Shown: positions 19,893 through 30,171, counted from the first letter of the stretch. The stretch: 64,000 bases of DNA from Eublepharis macularius (GCF_028583425.1 NC_072807.1:32183001-32247000), one strand, 5' to 3'. Made by a program: numbers and translations. Notes: generated by a model from the sequence alone, not told the origin.

Positions 19893-20108
19893 TACTTGTG
19901 TGTGGTGCCCTCAAGTCATAGCTGGCTTATGGCGACCCCCGATGGGATTTTCATGGCAAGAGACTATCAGAGGTGGTTTGCCATTGCCTGCCTCTGCAAC
20001 CCTGGTGTTCCTTGGAGGTCTCCCATCCCATTACTAACCAAGGCCAACCCTGCTTAGCTTTGGATATCTGACAAGATCAGGCTCACCTGGGCTATCCAGG
20101 TCAGGGCT
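19893..20108 (-). mobile_element. 5S rRNA-headed SINE (5S-Sauria type)
   Basis: The minus strand gives AGCCTGATCTTGTCAGATAT, AAGCTAAGCAGGGTTGGCC, GGATGGGAGACCTCC and the tail GGCAATGGCAAACCACCTCT with CCATAAGCCAGCTATGACTT. Confidence 0.85.
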
Positions 20109-20453
20109 ATACACTTGTAACTACAATGATTTTAGAAGCGTGAACTGATTCTCATTCATTTCAAAGGGAAACAAAACAAATTCCAGAAACAAACTTGGTT
20201 GTAGAAAAACACGTAAACGGGAGTCTTGTGACACCTTAAAAGCGGGGTGGGGCCCCCACTTTAAAAAAAAAACATTTTAAAGTTTTATTTTTAAGCTTTT
20301 TTAAAAAATCAGCATTATTTGGCAAAGCACAGAGTTGCTTCTTTCTTAAAATCTGGAAAAGGCAATATTCTAGCCCCTGGTTACCAATTACGTTATTTTT
20401 TTCTCTTGAGCAACAGCAGTGGACCCATTTTCTTTCATCCCTTGAAAAAGGTG

Positions 20454-20561
20454 CTTTTAAAGGTACTTTTAGAATGGATAATTATTTAAATAGTCCAAAG
20501 AGGCCCAGAAAAGCACTCTGGAACACAGAGTGCCAGAAAAATAGACAGACACACATTTTTT
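20454..20561 (+). repeat. 108-bp local direct duplication, copy 1
   Basis: The block starts CTTTTAAAGGTACTTTTAGA and ends AGACAGACACACATTTTTT. It is nearly identical to 20992-21101. It contains no recognised element. Confidence 0.85.
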
Positions 20562-20784
20562 CCCACTGTTATTGTAAAGCTTTAGGAACCCTAACTTCCA
20601 AATCTGGGTTTTTCTTTTTCATTTTGACATTCAATGATTCCCTTTACTTAGCGCATCCAACTGGAGTTTAAAGTTCAAAATGCCCTTGAACTTTAAAGAA
20701 AAAAACCCTCAAAATATATTTTCACATCACATAGACTTGATCTACAAGATTGGAAGCTATTGGGTGTGGCTATGATCAAAAGGG

Positions 20785-20991
20785 ACTGTAGGCTTTTGCA
20801 GAGTGTCGGGCTAGGATCTGGGAGGCCCAGGTTCGAATCCCCACTCTGCCATGGAAGCGTGTGGGATGACCTTGGGACAGTCAAACACTCTCAGTTCAAT
20901 TTATTTCCACAGACTGTTATGAGGATAAAATAGAGAAGAGGAGAATGATGTTAAGCTGCTTTGGGTCCCTCCTGGGGAGAAAGGCAGGGTA
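20785..20991 (+). repeat. tRNA-derived SINE
   Basis: It shows GAGTGTCGGGCTAGGATCTG, a GGTTCGAATCCCC B box, GATGACCTTGGGACAGTC and the end GGGGAGAAAGGCAGGGTA. It sits directly before copy 2 of the local duplication. Confidence 0.7.
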
Positions 20992-21101
20992 CTTTTAAAG
21001 GTACTTTTAGAATGGATAATTATTTAAATAGTCCAAAGAGGCCCAGAAAAGCACTCTGGAACACAGAGTGCCAGAAAAATAGACAGACACACATTTTTTT
21101 T
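20992..21101 (+). repeat. 110-bp local direct duplication, copy 2
   Basis: It is nearly identical to 20454-20561, differing mainly in the length of the terminal T run. Confidence 0.85.
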
Positions 21102-21111
21102 CCTACTAAGG

Positions 21112-21480
21112 GTAGTCAGTACAATAAAACACTAGCTAAAATGCCCAAACCCTGCCTTGGCTAGCCCAGACTAGCCCCATCTCATTAGATCGTAGAAGCT
21201 AAGCAGGGTATAAGTGTAGTCAATACAATAAAACGCTAGCTAAAATGCCCAAACCCTGCCTTGACTAGCCCAGGCTAGCTCCATCTCATTAGATCTTAGA
21301 AGCTAAGCAGGGTATAAGTGTAGTCAATACAATAAAACGCTAGCTAAAATGCCCAAACCCTGCCTTGACTAGCCCAGGCTAGCCCCTTCTCATCAGGTCT
21401 TAGAAGCTAAGCAGGGCCAAGGAAGTCTAGGGTTGACTCATAGTGGGGGACAATGGCAAACCATTGCTTCTTCAGTAGGT
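21112..21480 (+). repeat. 104-bp tandem array built on a 5S-SINE head
   Basis: Three units start at 21112, 21216 and 21320, spaced exactly 104 bp. Each contains GTAGTCA-TACAATAAAAC, ACCCTGCCTTG and the 5S-like TCTCATTAGATC then AGAAGCTAAGCAGGG. The last unit continues into the decayed body of a 5S-type SINE (GGCAAACCATTGC near 21452). Confidence 0.8.
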
Positions 21481-21831
21481 TTCCACATCCATAGGTTTAC
21501 CGGTCTCACTTAACAGGATTATGTGACAGGGTTTATTCAAAAATACATAGCACTAAAAATACATACCCACACACCTCAGCTCATGAGTAATGGGGGAAAT
21601 GCCGGGGAATGGAGAAGCTGGTGTTTTGCTTTCGCTCATTGCCTGAGCATAGATCAGGTGTTTAGAGCATGATTTTCTGCACCTCAGTTCATTCCTACAC
21701 TGTTCAGGGATGGATACCCGAATTCTGACATACCGTAGAAAAATGTGATGCTGATTTTATTTTTAAAAGATCCAATACTCTGGGACTTCTAAGTGTGCCT
21801 TTGAAGCATGCTCAGTTTGTATCCATGTCCT

Positions 21832-22083
21832 CAGGGCTTTTTTCTGGGAAAAGAGGTGGTGGAACTCAGTGGGTTGCCAGCACAGGACCACACAATGACA
21901 TCACTTTGGGTCATCTGGAACACGGGGTGTGGGGGGGAGTTTTTTAAAGTTTAAATCGCCCTCAGCGAAAATGGTCACATGGCTGGTGGCCCCACCCCCT
22001 GATCTCCAGACAGAGGGGAGTTTAGATTGCCCTCCATGCCGCTCCAGTGGTGCGGAGGGCAATCTAAACTCCCCTCTGCCTGG
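21832..22083. mobile_element. hAT-type MITE, copy 2 (right end lost)
   Basis: It starts CAGGGCTTTTTTCTGGG and follows the internal sequence of the 42079 copy (GGTGGTGGAACTCAG, GGTCACATGGCTGGTGGCC, CAATCTAAACTCCCCTCTG). It stops without the right inverted terminus. Confidence 0.8.
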
Positions 22084-22149
22084 CATGGAGATGTACTGAC
22101 AGAGGAAGTTTCACGTGCTGGCTTTTGCCCTGCTATATCACTGTTAAAG

Positions 22150-22345
22150 GTGTAGTCGGTGTGGTGTAGCGGTTAGAGGATCGGGGAGGCTCAGGTTCGA
22201 ATCCTCACTCTGCCACGGAAACTTGCTTCCTCAGTCACACACTCTCAGCCTAGCCTCACAGGGCTGTTGTGAGGATAAAAATAGGGTGGGGGAAGGAAAA
22301 CGATGTAAGCTGCTTCGAGCCCCAGTTGGAGAGAAAGGTGGGATA
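22150..22345 (+). repeat. tRNA-derived SINE
   Basis: It shows GTCGGTGTGGTGTAGCGGTTA, GGTTCGAATCCTCAC, CTCACAGGGCTGTTGTGAGG and AGAAAGGTGGGATATAAAT, with a short A/T-rich tail. Confidence 0.75.
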
Positions 22346-22369
22346 TAAATTAAGTAAATAAATTATAAT

Positions 22370-23499
22370 AAATAAAAATAAAGGCACCAGCTTTCTGCCC
22401 GGAAATCTTAAGCAGCATATTTAAGTAGCATAGCATAATTTATAAGACCTTATAAAAGCTATTATAAAATTATCTCTAACTCAGAAAGCATGCACCATAT
22501 AAAATATACCATTTAGTTAGATAACTACCAGTGCCCCATTTTGCTGCTTATGGCTGTTTGCCTCTAGAAGACAGAAAGGAACTTGCTGAAGAGATGACTG
22601 GGAAGAAAGACCAGATGCAGGCCAGAGTGGGAGATGATATTATCTTCTCTCATTCTCAGTGTAATGCAGTCATCTTTGCTTAAATTACAGCCCCTTAATG
22701 GATAACAGAAGACACGGGGCTTTATAGATACCTAACAAAGGGGGACAAAGTCATTGTTCATCAGGACTGAAAGAAAATGCCAGTCTACTCTGCACCTTCC
22801 TCTTGGTATTAGCTCAAGAAGGGGCTGACCAAGCTATGGCTTAAAAGGTTAATGAGAGGAGTGGGGAGGGGGGTGCTGGAATTGTTGAAAACTTCACAAG
22901 AATTTCAAGCTTCATTTTTAAATGAAAGCAAAAGATGTCTAATCCGCAAATAAATGTACGTAGCCCTTTTTGTAGCAACAGCCTTCAGCTAGGCTAGGTA
23001 GGGGAGAGGGTCATGACATAGTAGAATGGCAACGTACCTTTTATTTATTTTAATTATTTATACACCTTTCAAAATCTGAGGCATGGGATTAAAACAATAC
23101 AAGGACCATCGAAAGGTATGCTGGAAGCCCGCCACGGAATTTGTAATAACAGTTTGCCATCTAAAAATCCCAGGCGGAAGGAAAAAAGAAAAAAGAAAAC
23201 CGAAGCCTCAAAACGAAAAGCATACATTGAGCACACAATGAAGCCACAGAAACAGAAATATATCAAAAGTGTGAATATAATAAATATCACAATTGGTGTG
23301 TACTAATTAAACGTCAAATTGTATATACATGAACTACAACCATGCCAATAAATACAAGTCCAATGAACACCAAAGTGCTCACAGGCACCAAAAGGGGTCA
23401 TTCCAATATCTAAAAATCCCGGCTGCTGAGCCTTTCTGAACTTATTAGCACCCTTTGAAAAAGTTCAGCCCTCTGGGAGGAGATCCTTCTAATAAGTTC
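22370..23499. other. Intergenic, no gene seen
   Basis: AT-rich. No recognisable exon or named repeat. Confidence 0.4.
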
Positions 23500-23760
23500 A
23501 GGAAGGGTAGTTGCTAACTCTAAGAAAATTCCTGTAGTTTTGAGGGTGGTGCCTGTGGAAGGTGGAATTTAGGGAGTGGGGATGTGATGCGATGCGACAG
23601 AGTCCACTTGCCAATGCTGCCATAACTTCTCTCTTTAGCCTGGAGATCAGTTGTAATTCTGGAAGAACTCCAGACTGCACCTGGAGGTTGGCAACCTTAT
23701 CAGGGGAAGGGTTCCACAAAATGGAAACAATGACTGAAAACACCTGTGACTGAGGCATGG
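23500..23760. repeat. MITE-like interspersed repeat
   Basis: It begins GTTGCTAACTCTAAGAAAAT and ends CTGGAGGTTGGCAACCTTA. The terminal GTTGC/GCAAC is roughly inverted. TGGAGATCAGTTGTAATTCT recalls a repeat I know as common in squamates. It is related to the split copy at 19028-19790. Confidence 0.5.
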
Positions 23761-24194
23761 CTGACTATACCCTAACACAAGAAGGGAGAGGGGGAAATCT
23801 CTGATATTATAACCAACCTCTCTATGCGGTGTCATAAAAGGGAGAGGCAGCCATTCGGTTACTCGTAGAAAAGATCCTTCCTTCAGTTTGAGACATCTCT
23901 TGTTAAGTCAGGTGGGTGGACTGAGAGAGGTCTTCCTCTCTTGGAGAACCACAGCCAAAGCAGATAACACTGAGCCAGACAGATAAATGGATTTTTGCCT
24001 TTAATCCCAATTTGAAACACGTTATTTTTTTTACCTTGTATGTCTGTTTTCCTACTTTAAACTCATTTGAATCCACTAAAATCTTAATTACTTAATTACA
24101 CTGAACTCTGTGCTAGATTCTACCCAATGCATTTTAAAATCCTTTTTAATAAAAATTCATCCAAAAGGGAAGAAAATGCTGGAGCAAACTTGTC

Positions 24195-24600
24195 CCGAAG
24201 ACCATTGAAGAATATAAGAATCACCCTACTGGATTGGAATAAAAGTCTAACCAGTCCAGCATCCAGTTTTGCACAGCAACCAACCAGACATCTTTAGCAG
24301 TCCTAAAAGCAGAGCATAAAGCTCGAAGCCTGCTCTCGTTGTCTTCCCTCCACCCCAGAACTGGCGTCCATTGCCTCCGAGCATGGAGGTCCCAAATAGT
24401 CATCATAGCCATTGATGGCTCTCCCCTCCGTGAATTTATTTCATCCCCTTTAAAGCCAACTAAACTAGTGGCCCTCACTATTTGCTGGGGCAGTGAATTC
24501 CACACGCCGTTCCTTCTTTGAGTCAAGAAGTACTTCCTCCAGTCTGTCCTGATTCTATCGCCTGTGCTTTTCACTGAATATGCCAACATGTTGTACTTTT
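24195..24600. repeat. CR1/L3-like LINE 3' UTR fragment
   Basis: The passages ACTAGTGGCCCTCACTA, GGCAGTGAATTCCACA and AGTCAAGAAGTACTTCCTCC resemble the long-known CR1/L3-type 3' UTR consensus (CTAGTGGCCATCACTAC, GCAGTGAATTCCACA, GTGAAGAAGTACTTC). It has no coding capacity. Confidence 0.55.
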
Positions 24601-24707
24601 ATGGAAGAACTTCCAAAAAAATTCCGAATACTGTCCACGGTTCAGGCTGCTGTCAAAAGCACTGGAGCAAGACCTGTAAAGAAAAGGAGACAATCCCTGG
24701 ACAAAAA

Positions 24708-25248
24708 CAAAAAGAGTCCAGTAGCACCTTTAAGACTAACCAATTTTATTATAGCATAAGCTTTCGAGAATCAAGTTCTCTTCATCAGATGCCTGATCAA
24801 AACTGGGCAGATACAGAAGAGGAGGGGGAAAGAGAGAGAAAAGGGAGGGGGCATAAATCACAAGAAGGCAGAATGCAATTAGCATAGAGGCAATCAAAAC
24901 ATTCCTTTGCTTGGAAAAGTAAACATTTCCTTTTGGTGTGCAGTCAGTTTGTAGCAGTGAAGGTATCCAATTCCTATGTAGTATAAGCCTTCGGTAACCA
25001 CAGCTCTCCCTGCCAGTTGCATCTGACAAAGAGAACTGTGGTCCCTGAAAGCCCACACTAGGCGTCACTGGGCTCCCCCAGATCACGCCTCTGTAAAGAG
25101 AATCTGTTACCTGTGGTAATGTGATAACCATTCATAGTCTCTATTCAGTCCCCGCTTGACAGAGTCAAATTTGCATATGAATTCCAATTCAGCAGCCTCC
25201 CGTTGGATTTTGTTTTTGAAAGGTTTCTGTTGAACCACAGCGACCTTT
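24708..25248 (-). repeat. PLE inverted arm, original 3' end
   Basis: It contains the last ~47 codons of the PLE frame, its TAA stop at 25107-25109 and the 3' UTR with the hammerhead-like motif. It pairs with 27345-27885. Confidence 0.9.
24745..24795 (-). ncRNA. Hammerhead-ribozyme-like motif, left arm
   Basis: On the minus strand, CTGATGA (24782-24788) is followed by a hairpin with a GAGAA/TTCTC stem. GAAA (24762-24765) comes next, then a very short stem AGC-TTAT-GCT and TA at the expected cleavage position. CTGATGA, stem II, GAAA and a minimal stem III are the layout reported for hammerheads in PLE terminal repeats. Stem I is weak by eye, so activity is not shown. Confidence 0.6.
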
Positions 25249-27344
25249 AAGTCTTTGGTGGAATGTCCTGGTAGATTGAAGTGTTCTCCCACTGGTTTTT
25301 GGACGTTTCCATTTCTAATGTCAGATTTGTGTCCATTTATTCTTTTGCGTAGAGGTTGGCTGGTTTGTCCAATGTACAGAGCAGAAGGACATTGTTGGCA
25401 CATGAGGGCATATATCAGATTGGAGGATGAGCAGCTGTAAGAGCCAGAGACAGTGTAGTTGATGCCATTGGGTCCTGTAATTGTATTCCCTGGGTAGATA
25501 TAGGGGCAGAGCTGGCATCTGGGTCTGTTGCAGGGCCTGGTCCCTGTGCTGGTGACTCTACTGGCCGATTCATGATTGTAAGTGAGAAGTCGTTTAAGAT
25601 TGGGGGGCTGTCTGTAGGCAAGGAAAGGTCTTCCACCCAGGGCTTCTGAGAAAGAGGTATCATTTTCCAGGATGGGTTGTAGCTCACTGATGATACGTTG
25701 GATGGGTTTGAGCTGGGAGCTATAGGTGACAACCAGTGGTGTTCTGTTGTTAGTTCCTTTAGGTTTGTCCTGGAGCAGACTGTTTCTGGGTACTAGTCTG
25801 GCCCTGTTAATTTGTTTCTTCACTTCATTTGGTGGGTATTGTAGTCCCAAAAATGCTTGTTGTAAATCTCTTAAGTGTGAGTCTCGGTCGAGAGCATTGG
25901 AGCAGATACGGTTGTAACGTAAGGCTTGGCTGTAGACAATAGACCGAGTGGTATGTTTAGGGTGGAAGCTGGAGGCATGTAGATATGAGTATCGGTCTGT
26001 TGGTTTCCGGTATAAGGTGGTATTTATTCGTCCATTATGTAGTTGTACAGTGGTGTCCAGGAAGTGTACCTGTTGTGTAGAGTGGTCCAGGCTTAGGTTG
26101 ATAGTAGGGTGAAAGTTATTGAAGTCCTGATGAAATCTCTCAAGGGCTTCCTTCCCATGGGTCCAAATGATGAAGATGTCATCCAGGAATCTTAAGTATA
26201 GTAGTGGTTCCAGTGGATGGGAGCTGAGGAAGCGTTGCTCTAAGTCCGCCATGAATATGTTAGCATATTGTGGTGCCATGCGTGTGCCCATGGCTGTGCC
26301 ATTAACCTGTAGATATAAGTTGTCACCAAATTCGAAGTAATTGTGAGTGAGTACGAAGTGACAAAGTTCAGTGGCGAGGTTTGCTGTGGTTTTGTCCGTG
26401 ATAATATTCCGTATGGCTTGCAGTCCATCTGCATGTGGGATATTGGTGTACAGGGCCTCCACATCCATGGTTGCTAGGATGGTGTCATCTGGTAGGTTGT
26501 CAATGGACTGTATTTTCCTGAGGAAGTCAGTGGTGTCCCGTAAGTAGCTGCGTGTGCTTGTGGCATAGGGCCTGAGGATAGAGTCCATGTATCCCGAGAC
26601 TCCTACTGTGATGGTGCATTTTCCTGCAACAATTGGGCGTCCTGGGTTACCCGCTTTGTGGATTTTGGGTAGTAGGTAGAATCTTCCTGGTCGTGGTTCC
26701 TGGGGTGTGTCCGTATGGATGCATTCTTGTATGTCCATGGGGAGTGTTTTTAATATTTTATTGAGTTCCCTTTTGTATTGTTCAGTGGGGTCAGAAGGTA
26801 GTATTTTATAGAATGTTGTGTTGGAGAGTTGTCTTTCTGCTTCTTGTATATAATTTTGTTTATCCATGATGACAACTGCTCCGCCTTTGTCAGCTTCCTT
26901 GATTACGATGCCAGAATTATTTTGGAGGCTGTTTATGGCCTCTCTTTCTCCACGGCTGAGGTTCTGCTTTAGGTGTTGTTGTTTGTCAATTATCTCAGCC
27001 TGAGCACGTCTACGGAAGCATTCAATGTAAAAGTCCAATGAGGAGTTATGGCCCTCAGGGGGTGTCCATGTGGAATTCTTTTTCCTGGAGTTTTGTAACG
27101 ATGGTTGTGTATTGCTGGGTTGGGGGGGTGGGGGCTGCTGAGGCTGCTGTGATGGTGTCTGTTCAGTGCTTTGTTCGTCGTTTTGTCCAGCAGAGTAGTT
27201 GAAGAATTCTTTCAGTCTTAGGCGTCTAAAATAGGCCTCCAGGTCTCCACAAAGTTGTATGGTTTGTGTGGGTCTGGCTGGGCAAAAGGATAGTGCACGT
27301 GAGAGGACAGATTCCTCTGCTGGGCTCAGCTTGTAACTGGAAAG
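25107..27344 (-). CDS. PLE reverse transcriptase with GIY-YIG endonuclease (5'-truncated)
   Basis: One open frame of about 745 codons runs from the inverted-repeat junction to TAA at 25107. It has no ATG near its start. It opens at codons reading YKLSPAEESVLSRALSFCP, a typical internal PLE N-terminal block, so the true start was lost at the junction. The reverse transcriptase motifs are DVEALYTNIPHADGL, NGTAMGTRMAPQYANI and LRFLDDIFIIW; the DD of the catalytic box is intact. Towards the C-terminus, a Cys-rich CNRPRCQLCP segment precedes LIYALMCQQC-ALYIGQTSQPLRKR, the GIY-YIG nuclease signature, then EAAELEFICKF. Family knowledge: the nuclease nicks the target and the RT primes from it. There are no internal stops, so the copy is young, though by itself it probably cannot make a complete protein. 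Confidence 0.88.
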   Translation of the reverse strand, partial: LSSYKLSPAEESVLSRALSFCPARPTQTIQLCGDLEAYFRRLRLKEFFNYSAGQNDEQSTEQTPSQQPQQPPPPQPSNTQPSLQNSRKKNSTWTPPEGHNSSLDFYIECFRRRAQAEIIDKQQHLKQNLSRGEREAINSLQNNSGIVIKEADKGGAVVIMDKQNYIQEAERQLSNTTFYKILPSDPTEQYKRELNKILKTLPMDIQECIHTDTPQEPRPGRFYLLPKIHKAGNPGRPIVAGKCTITVGVSGYMDSILRPYATSTRSYLRDTTDFLRKIQSIDNLPDDTILATMDVEALYTNIPHADGLQAIRNIITDKTTANLATELCHFVLTHNYFEFGDNLYLQVNGTAMGTRMAPQYANIFMADLEQRFLSSHPLEPLLYLRFLDDIFIIWTHGKEALERFHQDFNNFHPTINLSLDHSTQQVHFLDTTVQLHNGRINTTLYRKPTDRYSYLHASSFHPKHTTRSIVYSQALRYNRICSNALDRDSHLRDLQQAFLGLQYPPNEVKKQINRARLVPRNSLLQDKPKGTNNRTPLVVTYSSQLKPIQRIISELQPILENDTSFSEALGGRPFLAYRQPPNLKRLLTYNHESASRVTSTGTRPCNRPRCQLCPYIYPGNTITGPNGINYTVSGSYSCSSSNLIYALMCQQCPSALYIGQTSQPLRKRINGHKSDIRNGNVQKPVGEHFNLPGHSTKDLKVAVVQQKPFKNKIQREAAELEFICKFDSVKRGLNRDYEWLSHYHR

Positions 27345-27885
27345 AAAGGTCGCTGTGGTTCAACAGAAACCTTTCAAAAACAAAATCCAACGGGAGGCTG
27401 CTGAATTGGAATTCATATGCAAATTTGACTCTGTCAAGCGGGGACTGAATAGAGACTATGAATGGTTATCACATTACCACAGGTAACAGATTCTCTTTAC
27501 AGAGGCGTGATCTGGGGGAGCCCAGTGACGCCTAGTGTGGGCTTTCAGGGACCACAGTTCTCTTTGTCAGATGCAACTGGCAGGGAGAGCTGTGGTTACC
27601 GAAGGCTTATACTACATAGGAATTGGATACCTTCACTGCTACAAACTGACTGCACACCAAAAGGAAATGTTTACTTTTCCAAGCAAAGGAATGTTTTGAT
27701 TGCCTCTATGCTAATTGCATTCTGCCTTCTTGTGATTTATGCCCCCTCCCTTTTCTCTCTCTTTCCCCCTCCTCTTCTGTATCTGCCCAGTTTTGATCAG
27801 GCATCTGATGAAGAGAACTTGATTCTCGAAAGCTTATGCTATAATAAAATTGGTTAGTCTTAAAGGTGCTACTGGACTCTTTTTG
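27345..27885 (+). repeat. PLE inverted arm, duplicated 3' end
   Basis: It is an inverse copy of 24708-25248. It re-encodes the final ~45 residues of the PLE protein on the plus strand (QREAAELEFICKF to the TAA at about 27485), followed by the 3' UTR. Confidence 0.9.
27795..27850 (+). ncRNA. Hammerhead-ribozyme-like motif, right arm
   Basis: CTGATGA at 27805-27811, the stem-loop AGAGAACTTGATTCTC, GAAA at 27828-27831, then AGCTTATGCTA. It has the same sequence as the left-arm motif in the opposite orientation. Confidence 0.6.
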
Positions 27886-27939
27886 ATTTTGCTACTACAG
27901 ACTAACACGGCTAACTCCTCAGGATCTAATCCCTGGACA

Positions 27940-29005
27940 GTATATCATGCAAGCCAAACCAATAGGGCTGCCTGGACTTTCTGTGTGTGATCTCATTGGT
28001 TTCGCCTGTCCAAGTGACAGGGAGTGGGCCAGCGGGCATAAATACCACCTTCGTGCGAGGGTAATAATTAGGGACTTCTCAGCTGTGTCTTAGAAGCTGC
28101 AAGGGTTTAACTAGGACACAGATCCAAGCTTCCTAGCACAGAATGCGATCTGAAGAAGCTACAGCGTTTGTCTTTCAAAGCACAAGCTTCTAGATGTCGT
28201 TCTGCAGTAAAGCTCGAAAGCCGACAGCCGCGGCTGCTGTTTACTTCTGGTTAGAGCTGCCAGCTTTTATATGAAATGGTCAGGGCTAGTTCTGGGCTTT
28301 GGGGGGGCTCTGGCAGGTAGGGGCACATGGGTGGGAGGTCGAGAAGGAGAGCCTAGTAGTGGGCATAGATAACATTTCGCCCCCCCCCCCAATTGTGCTA
28401 TGTGGTAGGTGTAGCTGGGAATATCACTGCTGTGGCCAGAGGAACGCTGATGCATTGTGCAGTACCTGCATGCCCTTCTCAAGCAGCTAGGGATGCTAGC
28501 CTCCTGGAAGGTGCAGGTAATCCCTCTCCCTCAACTTTTGTCCTCTGGTCCAGCTTGCCTGGCCAGCTTGGGGGGAGGTAGGCAGGCCAGGAGCCCCAGG
28601 ACACACAGCAAAATGGAATGTGCGCACTCTGGAGGCCCTCCAGTGACATCACTTCCTGTTGAAACCTAAAGCGATAATGTCTCTCTAGGGCCAAATCAGC
28701 CCCAAAGAGATGCTGTTGCTTTCGGTTTCAGCTGCCAGAAGCACAGATTGGGCCCGCCAGCCATCCCCATCTCCTCTGGGTTCTAAAGTAAGGGGGGATT
28801 GACAGTGCTAGGCAGCATATGCAGCTGGGAGCAGAGGTGACAAAGCACTCATGGTCAGGCAGTGGAAAGGTGTGAGTGTAAACATCAGAGGAGATGTACA
28901 ACAAGGGAGTCAGCAGCCGTGAGCTCCACCAGATGCCACAGGCCCTGGCAGATGCCCGACTTTGCCATGTGCTGACATTGGCTCTGGGACCAGCTCTACT
29001 GTGCC
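27940..29005. other. Intergenic, no gene seen
   Basis: At 27957-28060 a short stretch has ACCAATAGGGC and GGCATAAATACC, CCAAT-like and TATA-like, but no exon follows. A C/G run is at about 28381. Fragments of uncharacterised repeats occur around 28260-28840. Confidence 0.4.
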
Positions 29006-29009
29006 TTTA

Positions 29010-29105
29010 GCCAAAATCATGTAATATCTTTGTTCAACTGAACAACACAAAAGCAATGTCCAAGCTTCTGAGTTCTCTAGAACTCTTCATCAGAATGAAT
29101 GTTTT
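29010..29105 (-). repeat. PLE-type 3' fragment with hammerhead-like core
   Basis: The minus strand reads TTCTGATGAAGAGTTCTAGA then GAACTCAGAAGCTTGGACAT. CTGATGA and a perfect GAGTTC/GAACTC stem are followed by AGAAGCTTG where GAAAGCTTG would be expected. It is a degraded member of another PLE family. Confidence 0.6.
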
Positions 29106-29109
29106 CGAA

Positions 29110-30170
29110 AAGGGGGAGGAGGGGGGATATTTCAGACCTTTTGTCTGCTCCCTGTATAGAATGCCTAGTAGGTTTGTATGGATAGAATGGTGCGGGGTGG
29201 ACCTCGTGTCACTTTGTCCTTTCCGATAATGGTTTAATCACATCATCTGATTGGGAGGGGTCTGCAGGTGGCCAAAACTGTCGGCCGGATGAACTCCAGT
29301 GCTTTGGTTTGCATGAAAAAAACCCACCCCCTAGGACACTGAACATCAGCTTTGTTCTAGCTGCCTCTCTTTCTGCTAGGGGCAGGCAAAACGGACTGTG
29401 GTTCACAGAACAATATTTCTGCGGCTTGTTATATAATAGAAATTTCAGACGATGCTGCTCAGAGAGAGAAATGAGGCGGCCTTTCAATACTATCATCAAA
29501 GCTCCTGCATTTCCAGAGGGATGAAGGCCCATGAAATACCAAGCGGGAAGCTGAACTCGGAGCTGCGTTTGAAAGATGGAGCTGTATAGCAGGCACGTAG
29601 GGGCAGCTCTGGCTACCTGTTATGATTCAGAGGCACTGCTGGCAGAGGGCCAATCCAAGGTCGCTGAGGGCTGGATTTGAAAACTCAGCTCCAGATGCGC
29701 AGCCCCCACTTCACAACGTATGATTTAACATTTCCAAACCATCACGCTTCCTCCTCTGCAGAACACCTTCACAGCAGAAGAGAAGCCGGTACAACTTCCT
29801 CTGTCCTATGGGACTCATCTCCACCTGGCCAGCTTGATGCAAATGGCCCACTTTGAGCTACAAAGGAGGCCAGGCCTTGGCTTGCAAACTTAATTATTTA
29901 TTTATCACATGGGCATGATGCCTCTCCGGAGACCTGCTCCGAGCCGTCATAACTAAAACAATAATGCAAAGCCAAGCCGAACAGTAAAACAAGACAATAA
30001 AAGCAAAATCATGCACATTAAAAGAACTCCATAAAGTGAACAATAAGACACACTAAAAACAAACCAAGCCAATAAGAGGGTTGAAAGCTGGTCTTTGTTT
30101 CTTCCCAGAGAAGACAGGGCCAGGTCTACAACAAGGTGACCCGAGCCGACAGATGTGGGGTTGGGATAGC
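29110..30170. other. Intergenic, no gene seen
   Basis: No recognisable exon. No named repeat. Confidence 0.4.
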
Positions 30171-30171
30171 T

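Larger units (their letters stand above)
24704..27927 (-). mobile_element. Penelope-like retroelement with inverted 3'-end duplication
   Basis: This 3.2-kb element is flanked by identical AATCCCTGGACA at 24692-24703 and 27928-27939. From the minus strand it carries a reverse transcriptase/GIY-YIG frame, a 3' UTR and a hammerhead-like motif. Its 5' end is not a PLE start but a second copy of its own last 541 bp in inverse orientation (27345-27885 against 24708-25248). The arms are the same length and the 131-codon stretch they share is identical. 42 bp beyond the right arm (27886-27927) match the full terminus (ACTAACACGGCTAACTCCTC), which is missing from the left end. Inverted partial copies at the 5' end are known for PLEs. 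Confidence 0.9.

Noticed and set aside
24736..25131. 131-codon open frame, identical at 27462-27857
   Set aside because: It lies in the PLE 3' UTR, antisense to the end of the coding frame in one arm. Its identity reflects the duplicated arm, not a conserved protein.
27957..28060. CCAAT-like and TATA-like sequence resembling a promoter
   Set aside because: No open frame, CpG island or exon follows; short motifs of this kind arise by chance.
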